From Shewanella hafniensis (lineage in GTDB: Bacteria; Pseudomonadota; Gammaproteobacteria; Enterobacterales; Shewanellaceae), in assembly GCF_019655335.1 (NCBI RefSeq), contig NZ_BPFD01000014.1:1-64000 (forward strand): a stretch of 64,000 bases of DNA. Direction: 5' to 3'. Under the pieces are notes generated by a model. That model did no database searches and was not told where the DNA came from. It saw only the letters and a list, made by a program, of their open reading frames with translations. The translations under genes were made by a program, and so were the position numbers. Positions within the stretch are counted from its first letter, which is position 1. The number at the start of each line of letters is the position of its first letter. Shown piece after piece: positions 1 to 9,138 of this stretch.

Positions 1-1216
1 GTTCAATATGTAGATTTTTATGTGGATGGAAAAACATTGTTTCCTCAGTAGGCTCGGATGGTATTGAAATTATTCTATCTACAGTTAAAGGTAGTGAGAA
101 TTCTCTGATTCTTTTCATAAAGAGTTCTGAGTCAACATATGGAGATGTATGAAATACATTTCTTAAAGTATAGCAAGAATAGATATCTCTTTTGTCGGAA
201 GTGAGATTTAACATATGGATGTAGCTAATAGATAAAGAGGCCAATGTTTGAATAAACATCGAATAATCGACAATTTTCATATCCTTAAATCCGACTTCAT
301 GAGCTAGCTTGCAAAAATCAAATGCATATTTATTTCTCTCTTGAGTCGCAATAAAACCTTTAAAATCAAATTGATTCAATGGAATGTCAAATCTTACTCT
401 TCCTCCATGCCACCATCTTATAGTTAGTGATGCTAAGCTTGGATCATTATTCTCAATTTGACGTGCGATAAATCCATTCGCGGTGGTGTTTATAGCTTGC
501 ATTGGAGCGTGTACACCCAAAATATCGTTATTTGTATTCCTGACTATTTTTGAGAATTCATCAAAACTTAGGCTTTTTTCTGGTGCTAACTGTCCATCTG
601 CAGGCTTAAAATAAATATGCACCCAAGGATTATCTGACTGGCTTTCTGGTAACTCTGGTATATTTTTTAAAAAATCTTTGATTTTATCTTGATGGTTTTT
701 ACCTCTTCGCCAAAGCTCATCAAGAATGTAACGATCAGTCTCCTCCTTTGGCTTAGATTGATCAGCCAGTCTTCTATAGATCCTTCCCGAAGCATGAATA
801 TGGGGTGTATTGTGACTCATCGGAATTCCGATAACCAGTATAGATTTTCCTTCCGCTAGGCCAATATCTTCAAGCGGTCCTTTGATTACCTTTTCTTCAT
901 ACAAAACCTCTGGATTTACATGAGCTGCAGAAGCTTCTCGTATATCTCGTGATAATTTCTCTAGTTGTTCATTGGGAATACCTAAAAATTCTGAAGCAGT
1001 TCGGCTTCCATCAGGGGCCTCACTGATGCCAATAATTAACCATCCCCCATATTGATTAGCAAATGCTGAAAGATGTTTCGCGAAGTCTGTAATTTTCAAC
1101 CCCTGGACTTTGTAATCAATGTACCATCCCTCAGAAACCTCTCTCAAAATAAGCAAATCATTAAAATCAATTTCTTCAATTTTATTTTTGAAAGGATAGT
1201 ACGAATAATTAAGCAA
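1..1216 (-). CDS. Schlafen AlbA_2 domain protein, partial (3' end outside window)
   Basis: I read one open frame of 405 codons on the minus strand. It begins at a TTG at 1216-1214, preceded by AAGAGG six bases upstream and by an in-frame TAA eight codons before the start. It is still open at base 1. The N-terminal region carries the pattern of an AlbA_2 (Schlafen, formerly AAA_4) domain: a YIDYK motif near residue 30, FANQYGGWLIIGI near residue 55, and a later RIYRRLADQSKPK segment near residue 145. AlbA_2 proteins bind nucleic acids, and some act in RNA cleavage or in defence, but no function is proven for this one. The remaining 250 residues I do not recognise. The gene is visibly AT-rich compared with what follows, which suggests horizontal acquisition. 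Domain call fairly sure; role unknown. Confidence 0.75.
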   Translation of the reverse strand, partial: MLNYSYYPFKNKIEEIDFNDLLILREVSEGWYIDYKVQGLKITDFAKHLSAFANQYGGWLIIGISEAPDGSRTASEFLGIPNEQLEKLSRDIREASAAHVNPEVLYEEKVIKGPLEDIGLAEGKSILVIGIPMSHNTPHIHASGRIYRRLADQSKPKEETDRYILDELWRRGKNHQDKIKDFLKNIPELPESQSDNPWVHIYFKPADGQLAPEKSLSFDEFSKIVRNTNNDILGVHAPMQAINTTANGFIARQIENNDPSLASLTIRWWHGGRVRFDIPLNQFDFKGFIATQERNKYAFDFCKLAHEVGFKDMKIVDYSMFIQTLASLSISYIHMLNLTSDKRDIYSCYTLRNVFHTSPYVDSELFMKRIREFSLPLTVDRIISIPSEPTEETMFFHPHKNLHIE

Positions 1217-1698
1217 GATTGACCTCTTGGTATGTTAGCAATTATCAATTGAGTTGTTTATAAGGAATAAATAGCACATTGTGACTTCGTCACTACTTTA
1301 TCTATATTACTAGCGTATTTCATGCTATATGAATTTATTCTTTTGGGGTAGCTATTTTTCATACAGAAAGTAAGGACTCCCATACCTTTCATGGCCGCTA
1401 TTTCACATATAATTCATATGCATATAGACAATTTCATTATGATGTAGGGAACATAATTGACCATGTGATCGCAGTATTTGTTCTTTCATGTGCTACAGAT
1501 TACGCAGAAATTTGCCACGGCGAATTCTGATGCGGACGTGACCTTCGATGACATGGATGTCATCGTAGAGCCGCCATGGATGGCTTCACGGCGAGTCACG
1601 GGAACAGTTGAATTCGGCGTATCTGCGATTAGATCAATGTGCTTGGGCAATTCTTCTATTTTTGACCTAACCTTCCGTCATTTCAGCTCTACAAACAA
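1217..1698. other. AT-rich intergenic stretch with no supported gene
   Basis: About 480 bases between the AlbA_2 gene and the terminator downstream of panP. The first half is AT-rich like the AlbA_2 gene, and the second half (about 1490-1690) has ordinary chromosomal composition. Short open frames exist on both strands, but none has a good ribosome site or a recognisable product. It probably marks the joint between an accessory insert and the core chromosome. Confidence 0.5.
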
Positions 1699-1727
1699 AA
1701 ACAGCCGCAAAAAATTTGCGGCTGTTT
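1699..1727 (-). terminator. Intrinsic terminator downstream of panP
   Basis: A perfect 13-bp stem (1699-1711 with 1715-1727) with a 3-base loop. On the minus strand it is followed by a T-rich run, so it would end transcripts leaving panP. Confidence 0.8.
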
Positions 1728-1781
1728 GCGATTAACACACTGTATTTGAACTGGGATTGAAAGCTTACATCAAACCACTCG

Positions 1782-3431
1782 CTAATCAGCAAGCATCGCC
1801 ATGAGTGCGGGTAAAAACTCGTTATCTAGTGCGGCGATTTCGCTTTGTTCGATTAGTACTTGATTGAGAATGTCATGGCTGGTGAGGGGATTTGCGAGTA
1901 CTACGCGAAACACCACGGTCGCTTGTCTAAAATAGCGGGCAGGGGAGATGCGGGTGCGGGAGACGAAGGATTTACCCTGTTCGCGCTGGTGCTTTTGAAT
2001 AAACTGAGTGAGGCCATCGAGCAGCTCGTTAAAGCGGGCGAGTTTTACTGTGTCTGCTTGCTCACAGGCAAGCTGCATGGCGGCTTGGACACTGGCGGGG
2101 ACGTAACGATAAGTCAGTAGACACAGTTCTGGTTCAGTGACCAGCTCAAAATCCTCATGGGCTTTGATTTGTTCGGCAAAATAGCGCGCTTTTTCAAGGC
2201 TGTTGTTGATTAAGATTTCATAACCATCGCGGCCGATGATCTGTAAGCAAGCGTGCACTAACATCGCCATGCCGGGGCGTGAACCTTCCAGCGTTTGGCT
2301 GCCTAAGTCCTTTGAACCTCGGCGCAGAATATATTCGGCGTGATGGGCAATGGCGTGGGCGAACTCTGGGTCTTTAAATAACACCATACCTGCGCCCATG
2401 GGCACATACATTTGTTTGTGGGCATCGATGGTAACTGAATCGGCAAGTTCGATACCTGCGAGTAAGTGGCGGTATTTATTGGATAATAAACTCGCACCGC
2501 CCCACGCTGCATCCACATGGAAATGACAATTTAACTCTTTTGCCAGCGCCGCTAACTCTGTCAGTGGGTCAACATTACCGGTTTCTGTGGTGCCTGCCAC
2601 GCCAACAATCGCCAACACTTTGATGTTTTTACGGGCAAGTTCAAGGGCGGCTTGGCGCATTTTCGCGACATCGACCTTGTTATCGCTGCCCGTGGGAATG
2701 CTGATGATATTGTCTCGGCCGATACCAAGCAGATCGACGGCTTTGCCCAGCGAATAGTGACCGCGCTCCGAGACTAAAATCGCTAAATCGTCATAGCCAT
2801 AGTGGCGCAGTGCCTTGAGTAAGCCTTCGCGGCTGACGCCTTTAAACTCGCCATCGGCCTTCAATAATTGGTTGCGGGCAATCCACAGGGCGGTGATGTT
2901 GGCAACCGTGCCGCCGGAGCAAAATGCCCCGAGGGAATGATTGGCGCTGTGCATCCAGCTTTGATAAAAATCCGCATCTTGGTCGTAAATCAAATGGTGC
3001 ATCATGCCGAGCACTTGGCGCTCAAGCGGCGTAAAAGCCTTCGAGGTTTCGATTTTGACCAGATTTTGATTGAGCCCCACCATCATTTTCGACAGCGGCA
3101 ACACAAAGTAGGGCAGTGCCGATGTCATGTGACCGATAAAACTTGGTGCCGCTGTGTGTACCGAATGCGCCACCAGATTTTGCATAATTTCGTCGGTGTA
3201 ATCGGAAACAAAACGCGGCTGAGTTGGGATCTCAAAGGCTTGAAAATCGGTTTCAATTTCCGACAAAGGTTTTTCGAGCGCGGCGATACTGTCACCCAAA
3301 AAGCCTGCTAAATCCTCGGAGAGCTTTTGCTCGATAATACTCAGCGTTGATCCTGCATCTTCCGGTGCAGTAAAAATGCGCAGCAGACTTGCTTCGGATG
3401 CTGTGGCTTGGCGAGGGAGTTTCTGGGTCAT
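1782..3431 (-). CDS. panP: PLP-dependent aspartate 1-decarboxylase, PanP family
   Basis: 549 residues, group II PLP decarboxylase. The PLP-binding lysine sits in the motif VTIDAHKQMYVPMGAG near residue 340, and the cofactor pocket is marked by FHVDAAWGG near residue 307. Length and sequence fit the family annotated as a PLP-dependent aspartate 1-decarboxylase in bacteria that lack the pyruvoyl enzyme PanD (known from Vibrio). It would supply beta-alanine for pantothenate and coenzyme A. Older annotations of Shewanella homologues say glutamate decarboxylase. Substrate specificity is inferred from family, not visible in the sequence. It stands alone, with a terminator on its 3' side and 289 bases to the next gene upstream. 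Confidence 0.8.
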   Translation of the reverse strand: MTQKLPRQATASEASLLRIFTAPEDAGSTLSIIEQKLSEDLAGFLGDSIAALEKPLSEIETDFQAFEIPTQPRFVSDYTDEIMQNLVAHSVHTAAPSFIGHMTSALPYFVLPLSKMMVGLNQNLVKIETSKAFTPLERQVLGMMHHLIYDQDADFYQSWMHSANHSLGAFCSGGTVANITALWIARNQLLKADGEFKGVSREGLLKALRHYGYDDLAILVSERGHYSLGKAVDLLGIGRDNIISIPTGSDNKVDVAKMRQAALELARKNIKVLAIVGVAGTTETGNVDPLTELAALAKELNCHFHVDAAWGGASLLSNKYRHLLAGIELADSVTIDAHKQMYVPMGAGMVLFKDPEFAHAIAHHAEYILRRGSKDLGSQTLEGSRPGMAMLVHACLQIIGRDGYEILINNSLEKARYFAEQIKAHEDFELVTEPELCLLTYRYVPASVQAAMQLACEQADTVKLARFNELLDGLTQFIQKHQREQGKSFVSRTRISPARYFRQATVVFRVVLANPLTSHDILNQVLIEQSEIAALDNEFLPALMAMLAD

Positions 3432-3629
3432 GGGGCTTGCCGTCTATTAATTTTTATAGTGAAACCGCAAATTTGCTAGAAGAGTATAACGGACCAGTGA
3501 CTTTCGACCAGTGACTCTCAAAATGTTCAATCAGCGGAATACCAAAAAGGGAGCTCACTTTACTGCAAGGCCTTTTAGGCATCAAGCACTAAAATTTTGT
3601 ATTACCAAAGCGTTGCGGCCTAAATAAGC

Positions 3630-3652
3630 AAAGGCGCCGTTATGGCGCCTTT
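3630..3652 (-). terminator. Hairpin terminator downstream of glycerate kinase
   Basis: A 9-bp perfect GC-rich stem (AAAGGCGCC with GGCGCCTTT, loop of five) lies 70 bases beyond the stop of the glycerate kinase gene. The T-run on the minus strand is short. Confidence 0.65.
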
Positions 3653-3720
3653 ATGTTTAACTCGACGAGCCGCTCATTAAGCCTGAGCATGAGTCCTAAA
3701 ATTCATGTTAGCCCTAAAAA

Positions 3721-4941
3721 TTAGCGCTGGCCTAACATGAGTACCGCGCCGATATTTCGGGCGGTATTACTAAGGTTTAGCTTGGCATTGGCCAGCACAT
3801 CATCGAGCGGACTTAAGTGCGGGATAATAGGGAAGATAGCCGCCATACCGTGATCCAATATGGCATTGGCGTTGTCACCTAAGCAGCCCGCGATACCGAT
3901 AGTAGGAATACCCTGCAGTTTGGCTTGCTTTAACACGCCCATTGGGGTTTTACCAAACACGGTTTGACCATCGATGCGGCCTTCACCTGTGATCACTAAA
4001 TCGGCGCCACGAATTTTGTCCGCAAGGCCAACGGTTTGCATCACAATCTCGACACCGGGTTTAAGCTCAGCATTTAAAAATGCCATCACGCCAAGGCCCA
4101 TACCGCCCGCCGCGCCTGCACCCGCATGTTCACGCTGATCACTCATGCCACTTTGGGCAATCACATCGGCATAATGGGCGAGCGCGGTATCGAGCTGCTT
4201 AACCATCGCAGGCGTTGCGCCTTTTTGTGGACCAAAAATCGCCGAGGCACCACGCTCGCCGCACAGCGGATTATCAACATCACAGGCGACTTCGAAGGTG
4301 CATTGGCTCAGTAGTGGATGGGCGTTGGTCATATCGATTTGGGCAAGGTTCGCTAGCGCTGCGCCGCCAGAAGGCAAGGTTTTACCTTGGTTATCGAGCA
4401 ATAAAATGTCCAGCGCTTGGGCCATACCCGCGCCGCCATCGTTGGTGGCACTGCCACCTAAGCCTAAAATGATGTGTTTTATCCCTCGATTAAGCGCATC
4501 ACAAATCAGCTCGCCCGTGCCATAACTTGTGGTGAGTAGCGGATTACGTAGCTCCCTCGGCACATGGTGCAGACCTGAGGCCGAGGCCATTTCAATCACG
4601 GCAATCGCGCCAGTATTTGGAACCGTTGCCGAGCCATGGTTAGAGCGACTATCCGAGTCATTATCCGAGTCATTATTCGAGCCACTATTTGATAGATCAC
4701 CAAGAATGCCATAGTGGGCTTGCACCCTATGCCCGAGTGGCCCCATGACCTCTAAGCTGACAATACTGCCGCCCGTGGTATCGACCATAGATTGCACTGT
4801 GCCTTCGCCGCCATCGGCAACGGGAATTTTGACTATGTCGCAGTCGGGTATCACTTGCCTTAAGCCTTGCTCGATGGCGTTGGCCACGTCGAGTGCGCTT
4901 AAGCTTTCTTTAAATGAGTCGGGGGCGATAACTATTTTCAT
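3721..4941 (-). CDS. glxK: Glycerate kinase
   Basis: 406 residues from the ATG at 4941; AGGA lies seven bases upstream, and the protein starts MKIVIAPDSFKES, as usual for the GarK/GlxK family. It phosphorylates D-glycerate to 2-phosphoglycerate with ATP, feeding glycolysis. Family motifs visible include VADGGEGT near residue 41, GLGGSATNDGGAG in the middle and ITGEGRIDGQT in the C-terminal third. Residues about 81-104 are a run rich in Ser, Asn and Asp, encoded by a 12-bp tandem repeat, which makes the protein about 25 residues longer than typical members of around 380. The permease gene lies 88 bases upstream on the same strand, so the two are likely co-transcribed. Confidence 0.9.
   Translation of the reverse strand: MKIVIAPDSFKESLSALDVANAIEQGLRQVIPDCDIVKIPVADGGEGTVQSMVDTTGGSIVSLEVMGPLGHRVQAHYGILGDLSNSGSNNDSDNDSDSRSNHGSATVPNTGAIAVIEMASASGLHHVPRELRNPLLTTSYGTGELICDALNRGIKHIILGLGGSATNDGGAGMAQALDILLLDNQGKTLPSGGAALANLAQIDMTNAHPLLSQCTFEVACDVDNPLCGERGASAIFGPQKGATPAMVKQLDTALAHYADVIAQSGMSDQREHAGAGAAGGMGLGVMAFLNAELKPGVEIVMQTVGLADKIRGADLVITGEGRIDGQTVFGKTPMGVLKQAKLQGIPTIGIAGCLGDNANAILDHGMAAIFPIIPHLSPLDDVLANAKLNLSNTARNIGAVLMLGQR
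4643..4690. repeat. 12-bp tandem repeat inside the glycerate kinase gene
   Basis: Four in-frame 12-bp units, GAGTCATTATCC and variants, at 4643, 4655, 4667 and 4679. Because the unit is a multiple of three, copy number change would lengthen or shorten the Ser/Asn/Asp stretch without breaking the frame. Confidence 0.85.
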
Positions 4942-5029
4942 TAAAAATCCTACAACTAAATGGGCGCGGTTTGCGCCCAATGGACATGCTTGAATCAAGG
5001 TTTAATCAAGGTTTAATCACTGTTCACTA

Positions 5030-6388
5030 TCAGAGTAAGACTAAGCTGAGCACATACACAGTCAACATGGCGGTGACACCTTGAATAAGGGTTGCCATGG
5101 TTTGTGCTTTGTAAGCTTGTTTCACACTCATGCGGCTAAATTGGGTGACGACCCAGAAGAAGCTGTCATTGGCGTGGGAAACCGTCATCGCACCGGCACC
5201 AATCGCCATTACGGTTAACACGCGGCCCATATCACTGCCAAGACCAATATCGCCCAGCATAGGCGCGACTAAGGCCGAGGTTGCCACTAGGGCGACGGTG
5301 GACGAACCTTGCGCCGATTTAAGCGCCGCGGCGACGATAAAGGGCATAAAGATACCGATACCGAGTGCCGACAATGATGTGCCTAAAAAGTCACCGATAG
5401 GCGTGGCTTTTAAGACAGCACCAAAGGCACCGCCCGCACCTGTGATTAAAATAATCGGCGCGGCAGTGACTAACCCTTGGCTGATGCGCTCGCTAAATTC
5501 ACTGATCTTATTCTCACCCTTTAATAACGACAGGGATAAGAATAGGCCAATCATCAGAGCGTTAACGGGCTGACCGAGGAACACTAGCGCGTCAAATAAC
5601 CCTGCTTTACCTAAAGGCGCTGAAGGGAAGTTAGCGATAGAACCTAAACAAATTAATACGATAGGCACAAAAATCGGTGCGAAGGCTTTTAATGGGCTGG
5701 GCAGGGTGCCATAGCTTTTTTTCAGGGTTTCATAGTCGCTCGCTTCCGCTTTAAGCTCCTGTGCAACTTCACCATCTGGCTCAACATCGGCAAAACGGTT
5801 CGCCCATAACATGCCCGCTAATGCGGCAACGGCGGCCACAAAGAGACCCACGCCAATCACTAAGCCCAAGTTCGACTCTAAGCCTAAGTTACCCGCGGCG
5901 GCGATAGGCCCCGGTGTTGGCGGTACAAAGGTGTGAGTGGCATACAGACCCGTGGCTAAGGCAACGCTCATGGAGACGCTAGAGACCTTCATGCGGTTCG
6001 CCATCGATTGTTTTAGCGAGTTCAAGATCACAAAGCCCGAATCACAAAAGACTGGAATAGACACTAGGTAGCCGATGACCGACATAGTTAATGTCGGGAA
6101 GCGTTTACCTAATAGCTTGATCACCACATCCGCCATGGTAATGGCGGCGCCGCTTTTTTCTAGGATGATACCTATGATAGTCCCTAAGACGATCACAAGG
6201 CCGATATAACCTAAGATGCCGCCAAAACCTGTGGTGATGGTTTTAGCGATTTCTCCGCTCGGTAAGCCATAGGCGAACGCCGCGATAAAGGCGGCTAGAA
6301 TTAAGGTTAAAAAGGGGTGGAGTTTAAATTTTGAGGTCGCGATAACAATAAATGCAATCACGCCGATAAGAATAAGCACTAAGTTCAT
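5030..6388 (-). CDS. GntP-family permease, probable glycerate transporter
   Basis: 452 residues, almost wholly hydrophobic, with about twelve membrane segments. It belongs to the GntP gluconate:proton symporter family; PPTPGPIAAAGNLG near residue 155 and SHANDSFFWVV near residue 405 are typical. Placement directly upstream of glycerate kinase and close to a CdaR regulator argues that the substrate is glycerate rather than gluconate, but that is inference from context. The start ATG at 6388 is preceded by a GGAC-type ribosome site. Confidence 0.85.
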   Translation of the reverse strand: MNLVLILIGVIAFIVIATSKFKLHPFLTLILAAFIAAFAYGLPSGEIAKTITTGFGGILGYIGLVIVLGTIIGIILEKSGAAITMADVVIKLLGKRFPTLTMSVIGYLVSIPVFCDSGFVILNSLKQSMANRMKVSSVSMSVALATGLYATHTFVPPTPGPIAAAGNLGLESNLGLVIGVGLFVAAVAALAGMLWANRFADVEPDGEVAQELKAEASDYETLKKSYGTLPSPLKAFAPIFVPIVLICLGSIANFPSAPLGKAGLFDALVFLGQPVNALMIGLFLSLSLLKGENKISEFSERISQGLVTAAPIILITGAGGAFGAVLKATPIGDFLGTSLSALGIGIFMPFIVAAALKSAQGSSTVALVATSALVAPMLGDIGLGSDMGRVLTVMAIGAGAMTVSHANDSFFWVVTQFSRMSVKQAYKAQTMATLIQGVTAMLTVYVLSLVLL

Positions 6389-6585
6389 ATTATGTCCCGT
6401 TCAGTTCTTGGCTGAAGTTTTTGAGTAAGTTTTTTGACTTATATTGTAGGGCGCAGTGCTTATTTGGGCCTGAGTCCAAATGAGGGCTGCTTTAAGGTTA
6501 TCCTATTTTAAGATCATCCTATTATTGTGCAGGCATGCTTGAATAGCTTTGGTTAAATCCACGGAATTACCGCGTTATGTTTCGC

Positions 6586-6611
6586 CATTTTTGTGCTCAT
6601 GCACAAAAATG
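6586..6611. promoter_or_regulatory. Perfect inverted repeat upstream of the glycerate permease, possible CdaR operator
   Basis: CATTTTTGTGC and GCACAAAAATG, an 11-bp perfect dyad separated by four bases, about 200 bases upstream of the permease start. No T-run follows it in either direction, so it reads as a protein-binding site more than a terminator. CdaR, encoded nearby, is the obvious candidate ligand, by inference. Confidence 0.45.
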
Positions 6612-6672
6612 CTTAGGTGAATTCGAATGTAAGAGGGGGCATTTTGTCGATAAGGGGGGCTTGTCGGTAAGA

Positions 6673-6698
6673 GTTGGCAAATAGGGCTATTTGCCAAC
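6673..6698 (-). terminator. Hairpin downstream of the srpA-like gene
   Basis: GTTGGCAAATAG and its exact complement, a 12-bp dyad with a tight loop, 35 bases past the srpA-like stop codon. It lacks a clear T-run, so termination is probable rather than certain. Confidence 0.5.
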
Positions 6699-6732
6699 CT
6701 TAAATAGGAGGAACTTGGCTTAACTCGTCGTT

Positions 6733-7740
6733 TTATTGGCGACGAATAAAAGATTCGACATAGGCAGCGGTGCGAGCATTGAGTATCGGATCTGCAGACG
6801 CGGCAATGCCCTTAGGTAATAACAGCGGGTTGAAAATGCCTTTATCGCACTGTTGCACTTGGGGATCGCTATCTCGTTCACCGTTAATCACCACTTGGCC
6901 TACTAGTAAGCGCTGGCGAGTTTCAGGCCAAATCACGGTAGGGTCATTGATTTCATCGCCCGTTTCAGCCAATTGAATATAGAGATTCCATTGTGCTGGC
7001 TGGGTTTTAATGCGCTCGAGTAATTCCGCCTTTAAAAAATCGTCACCCAGATTAGCAAGTTCGCTGGCTGACAGTGCTGCCGTACCTGCGACGGGTTCAA
7101 AAATCCACTTTCCCGCAACCGTTTCACCTTGCTGAGCGCCACCTTTTTGGGTGCTAAACAGGAAGCTATTCACGCCGTAGTAGCGGCTGTTGGCAAAACT
7201 TGGGCTAGGAGGCAGCTGTTTGACATAGTCGAAAAAGGCTTTAGCGCTGGGTTGATTGTCGATAAGCCACTGTTTACCTGCTGCGCCTTGTTTCACTTTG
7301 GTCTGAAAGGTAAAAAAGTCTTCTAGATTACTGGCGAAGAAAACGGGGACGTTAGTGGTAACAAAGTTAAGGTTTTCTTTATCGCCATCTATTTTGAGTG
7401 ACATAAAGCGCCCAGCGGTTTTATCGGAGATCTGTGGATTTGTGCCGCCGAGGGAGAAACGGGCAGTGACCTTAATGGCATCTTGATTAAAAAACGGAAT
7501 CGCCAGTGTTTGTTGTAATTGCGGATCCGGTTTAAAACTGCCTGAGGTGCAAAATCCCTTAGTGTGATTACGCAGTTTCACTTTTTTACCCGCCTCGCGA
7601 CTTGCCGCATCGGGCGTGCCATTAACGGCATCAACCAGCTCGGGAATGGTTTTCTCGGCCGCGACTAATGTGGGTGAAGTTAGTACTACGCCTGTGATGA
7701 TGCAGGCTTTGGCGAGTAAAGTCAGTTTGAATGGTGTCAT
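6733..7740 (-). CDS. SrpA-type catalase-like heme protein, exported
   Basis: 335 residues from the ATG at 7740, which follows AAAGGA at a six-base spacing; an in-frame TTG 15 bases earlier would place the ribosome site inside the gene. A signal peptide covers about residues 1-28, with cleavage after TLVAA. The mature part matches the SrpA or catalase-like family of small periplasmic heme enzymes: the segment around TKGFCTSGSF replaces the usual catalase N-terminal region, SLGGTNPQ follows, and RYYGVNSFLF lies mid-protein. Such proteins are predicted to act on peroxides. Why one sits among glycerate genes is unclear; it has its own ribosome site and a 3' hairpin, so it is likely a separate unit. 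Confidence 0.75.
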   Translation of the reverse strand: MTPFKLTLLAKACIITGVVLTSPTLVAAEKTIPELVDAVNGTPDAASREAGKKVKLRNHTKGFCTSGSFKPDPQLQQTLAIPFFNQDAIKVTARFSLGGTNPQISDKTAGRFMSLKIDGDKENLNFVTTNVPVFFASNLEDFFTFQTKVKQGAAGKQWLIDNQPSAKAFFDYVKQLPPSPSFANSRYYGVNSFLFSTQKGGAQQGETVAGKWIFEPVAGTAALSASELANLGDDFLKAELLERIKTQPAQWNLYIQLAETGDEINDPTVIWPETRQRLLVGQVVINGERDSDPQVQQCDKGIFNPLLLPKGIAASADPILNARTAAYVESFIRRQ

Positions 7741-7891
7741 TGCAATTCCTTTCAATGGACAGGGTCGAGCGTTCGATATGTCGACGCAAAACTGTTATCA
7801 GAAACTATAGGAAAGGCAATACGGTATAAATCTTTCAATCGATCTGTTAATACATGCTTTATTGACTCAATTGCATAGGAAATAACATCCT

Positions 7892-9130
7892 TTACCTTGG
7901 GGGGGACGAAGTATCAAGCAGTTGCCCAAGATATAAACTCAATAATCCATGTAGGGATTGAATATCGGCATGGGTGATTTGCTGAATTTTATCGAGGCGA
8001 TATCTCAGTGTGTTGCGATGTATAAACAGCGCATTCGCGCATTGCTGTGCATCGCCAAAGTGGGTGATATAGGCGGCTAAGGTTTTGCGTAACTGGCCGT
8101 TTTTATCGGCATTGGCGAGTTGCTGATAGGGGGTTGCGAGTGCCTGACCGCGCCAGTCATGTTTAAGTCCTGCAAGAAGTACTTGTAGAGAATAATCTTC
8201 GAACAGGTATTTATTACTCTCAGCATTGCGTTGTTTACCTAGTGCTAAGGTTTCCTGCGCGGTTTGATAGGAGCGCGCGATACCGCCTTTTTCGGGGAAG
8301 AAGTGGCCTAAGGCAATTTTAAAGTTTAAATCCATTTGGGCGGGTAAACGTTGTAACAGCTTATCGATACGCTGATTTTCAAGTTCAGGATCCCATTGTT
8401 TTCCATCTAAAAAAGCGGGCTTTAGGATCACCAATTGCGACATTGAGGTCATGGCAATCAAGTTACCACGATCCGGATTTTGCAATAGATGCAGCACTTG
8501 CTTGAGGGTTTCGCTGACTCTGGGGCTGCGTTCATCTACGGACTGACTGGATGCCTCTGCTAAGGACAAGGCCGATGAAATGGTGTCAGTCTTTAAATGT
8601 TGTTTCTGGGTGTGTTTCTCGCTGATCTCAATGATGGCCGCGACTCTTGGCAGGCTGATATCAATGTCGAGCTGTTTTGCCCAGCGGTGCAACTGTGCAT
8701 CATCGGTTTCAGCTTTGATCAGTTGCAGAATAAATTCTTCCCGCTGGCGATTTTCCCACTGCAATTTATCCTGCAGGTTGGCTTGTTCGACAATCATTTC
8801 GGCGGTCATTTTAAGTAATTCGCCGTAATGGGTAAGCTGACTCGGATCGCCAGTAATGCCGACAACACCTATGATTTGTCCTTGATAATGCAAGGGTAAA
8901 TTGATGCCAGGTTTAACGCCATGTAATCCAGAGGCCACTTCTTGGCTTATCTCCACATTGCGATTTTGGGCAATGGCCAGCAGCGCACCTTCGTGGGTCG
9001 AGCCAATACGTTTGGGATCGCCGGAGCCTAAAATTACTCCTTGGCCGTTCATCACATTGATATTGTGGCCGATAATTTTCATCGTGCGACTCACAATCTG
9101 TTTAGCGATGGCAGAATCAAGCAGATACAT
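7892..9130 (-). CDS. cdaR: CdaR/SdaR-family sugar-diacid and glycerate regulator
   Basis: 412 residues. The N-terminal third is the diacid recognition domain (starts MYLLDSAIAKQIVSRTM, with a GVVGITGDP segment near residue 110). A GGDEF-like middle region follows, and the C-terminus holds a PucR-type helix-turn-helix with FIHRNTLRYRLDKI near residue 375. In Escherichia coli CdaR activates genes for galactarate, glucarate and glycerate use. Here the neighbours are only glycerate kinase and permease, so it probably senses glycerate. The uracil-DNA glycosylase-like gene ends eight bases upstream on the same strand. Confidence 0.88.
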   Translation of the reverse strand: MYLLDSAIAKQIVSRTMKIIGHNINVMNGQGVILGSGDPKRIGSTHEGALLAIAQNRNVEISQEVASGLHGVKPGINLPLHYQGQIIGVVGITGDPSQLTHYGELLKMTAEMIVEQANLQDKLQWENRQREEFILQLIKAETDDAQLHRWAKQLDIDISLPRVAAIIEISEKHTQKQHLKTDTISSALSLAEASSQSVDERSPRVSETLKQVLHLLQNPDRGNLIAMTSMSQLVILKPAFLDGKQWDPELENQRIDKLLQRLPAQMDLNFKIALGHFFPEKGGIARSYQTAQETLALGKQRNAESNKYLFEDYSLQVLLAGLKHDWRGQALATPYQQLANADKNGQLRKTLAAYITHFGDAQQCANALFIHRNTLRYRLDKIQQITHADIQSLHGLLSLYLGQLLDTSSPPR

Positions 9131-9138
9131 ATAAGTGC

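Noticed and set aside
1478..1735. An 85-codon plus-strand frame before panP
   Set aside because: It runs through the panP terminator hairpin, has no ribosome site and no recognisable domain.
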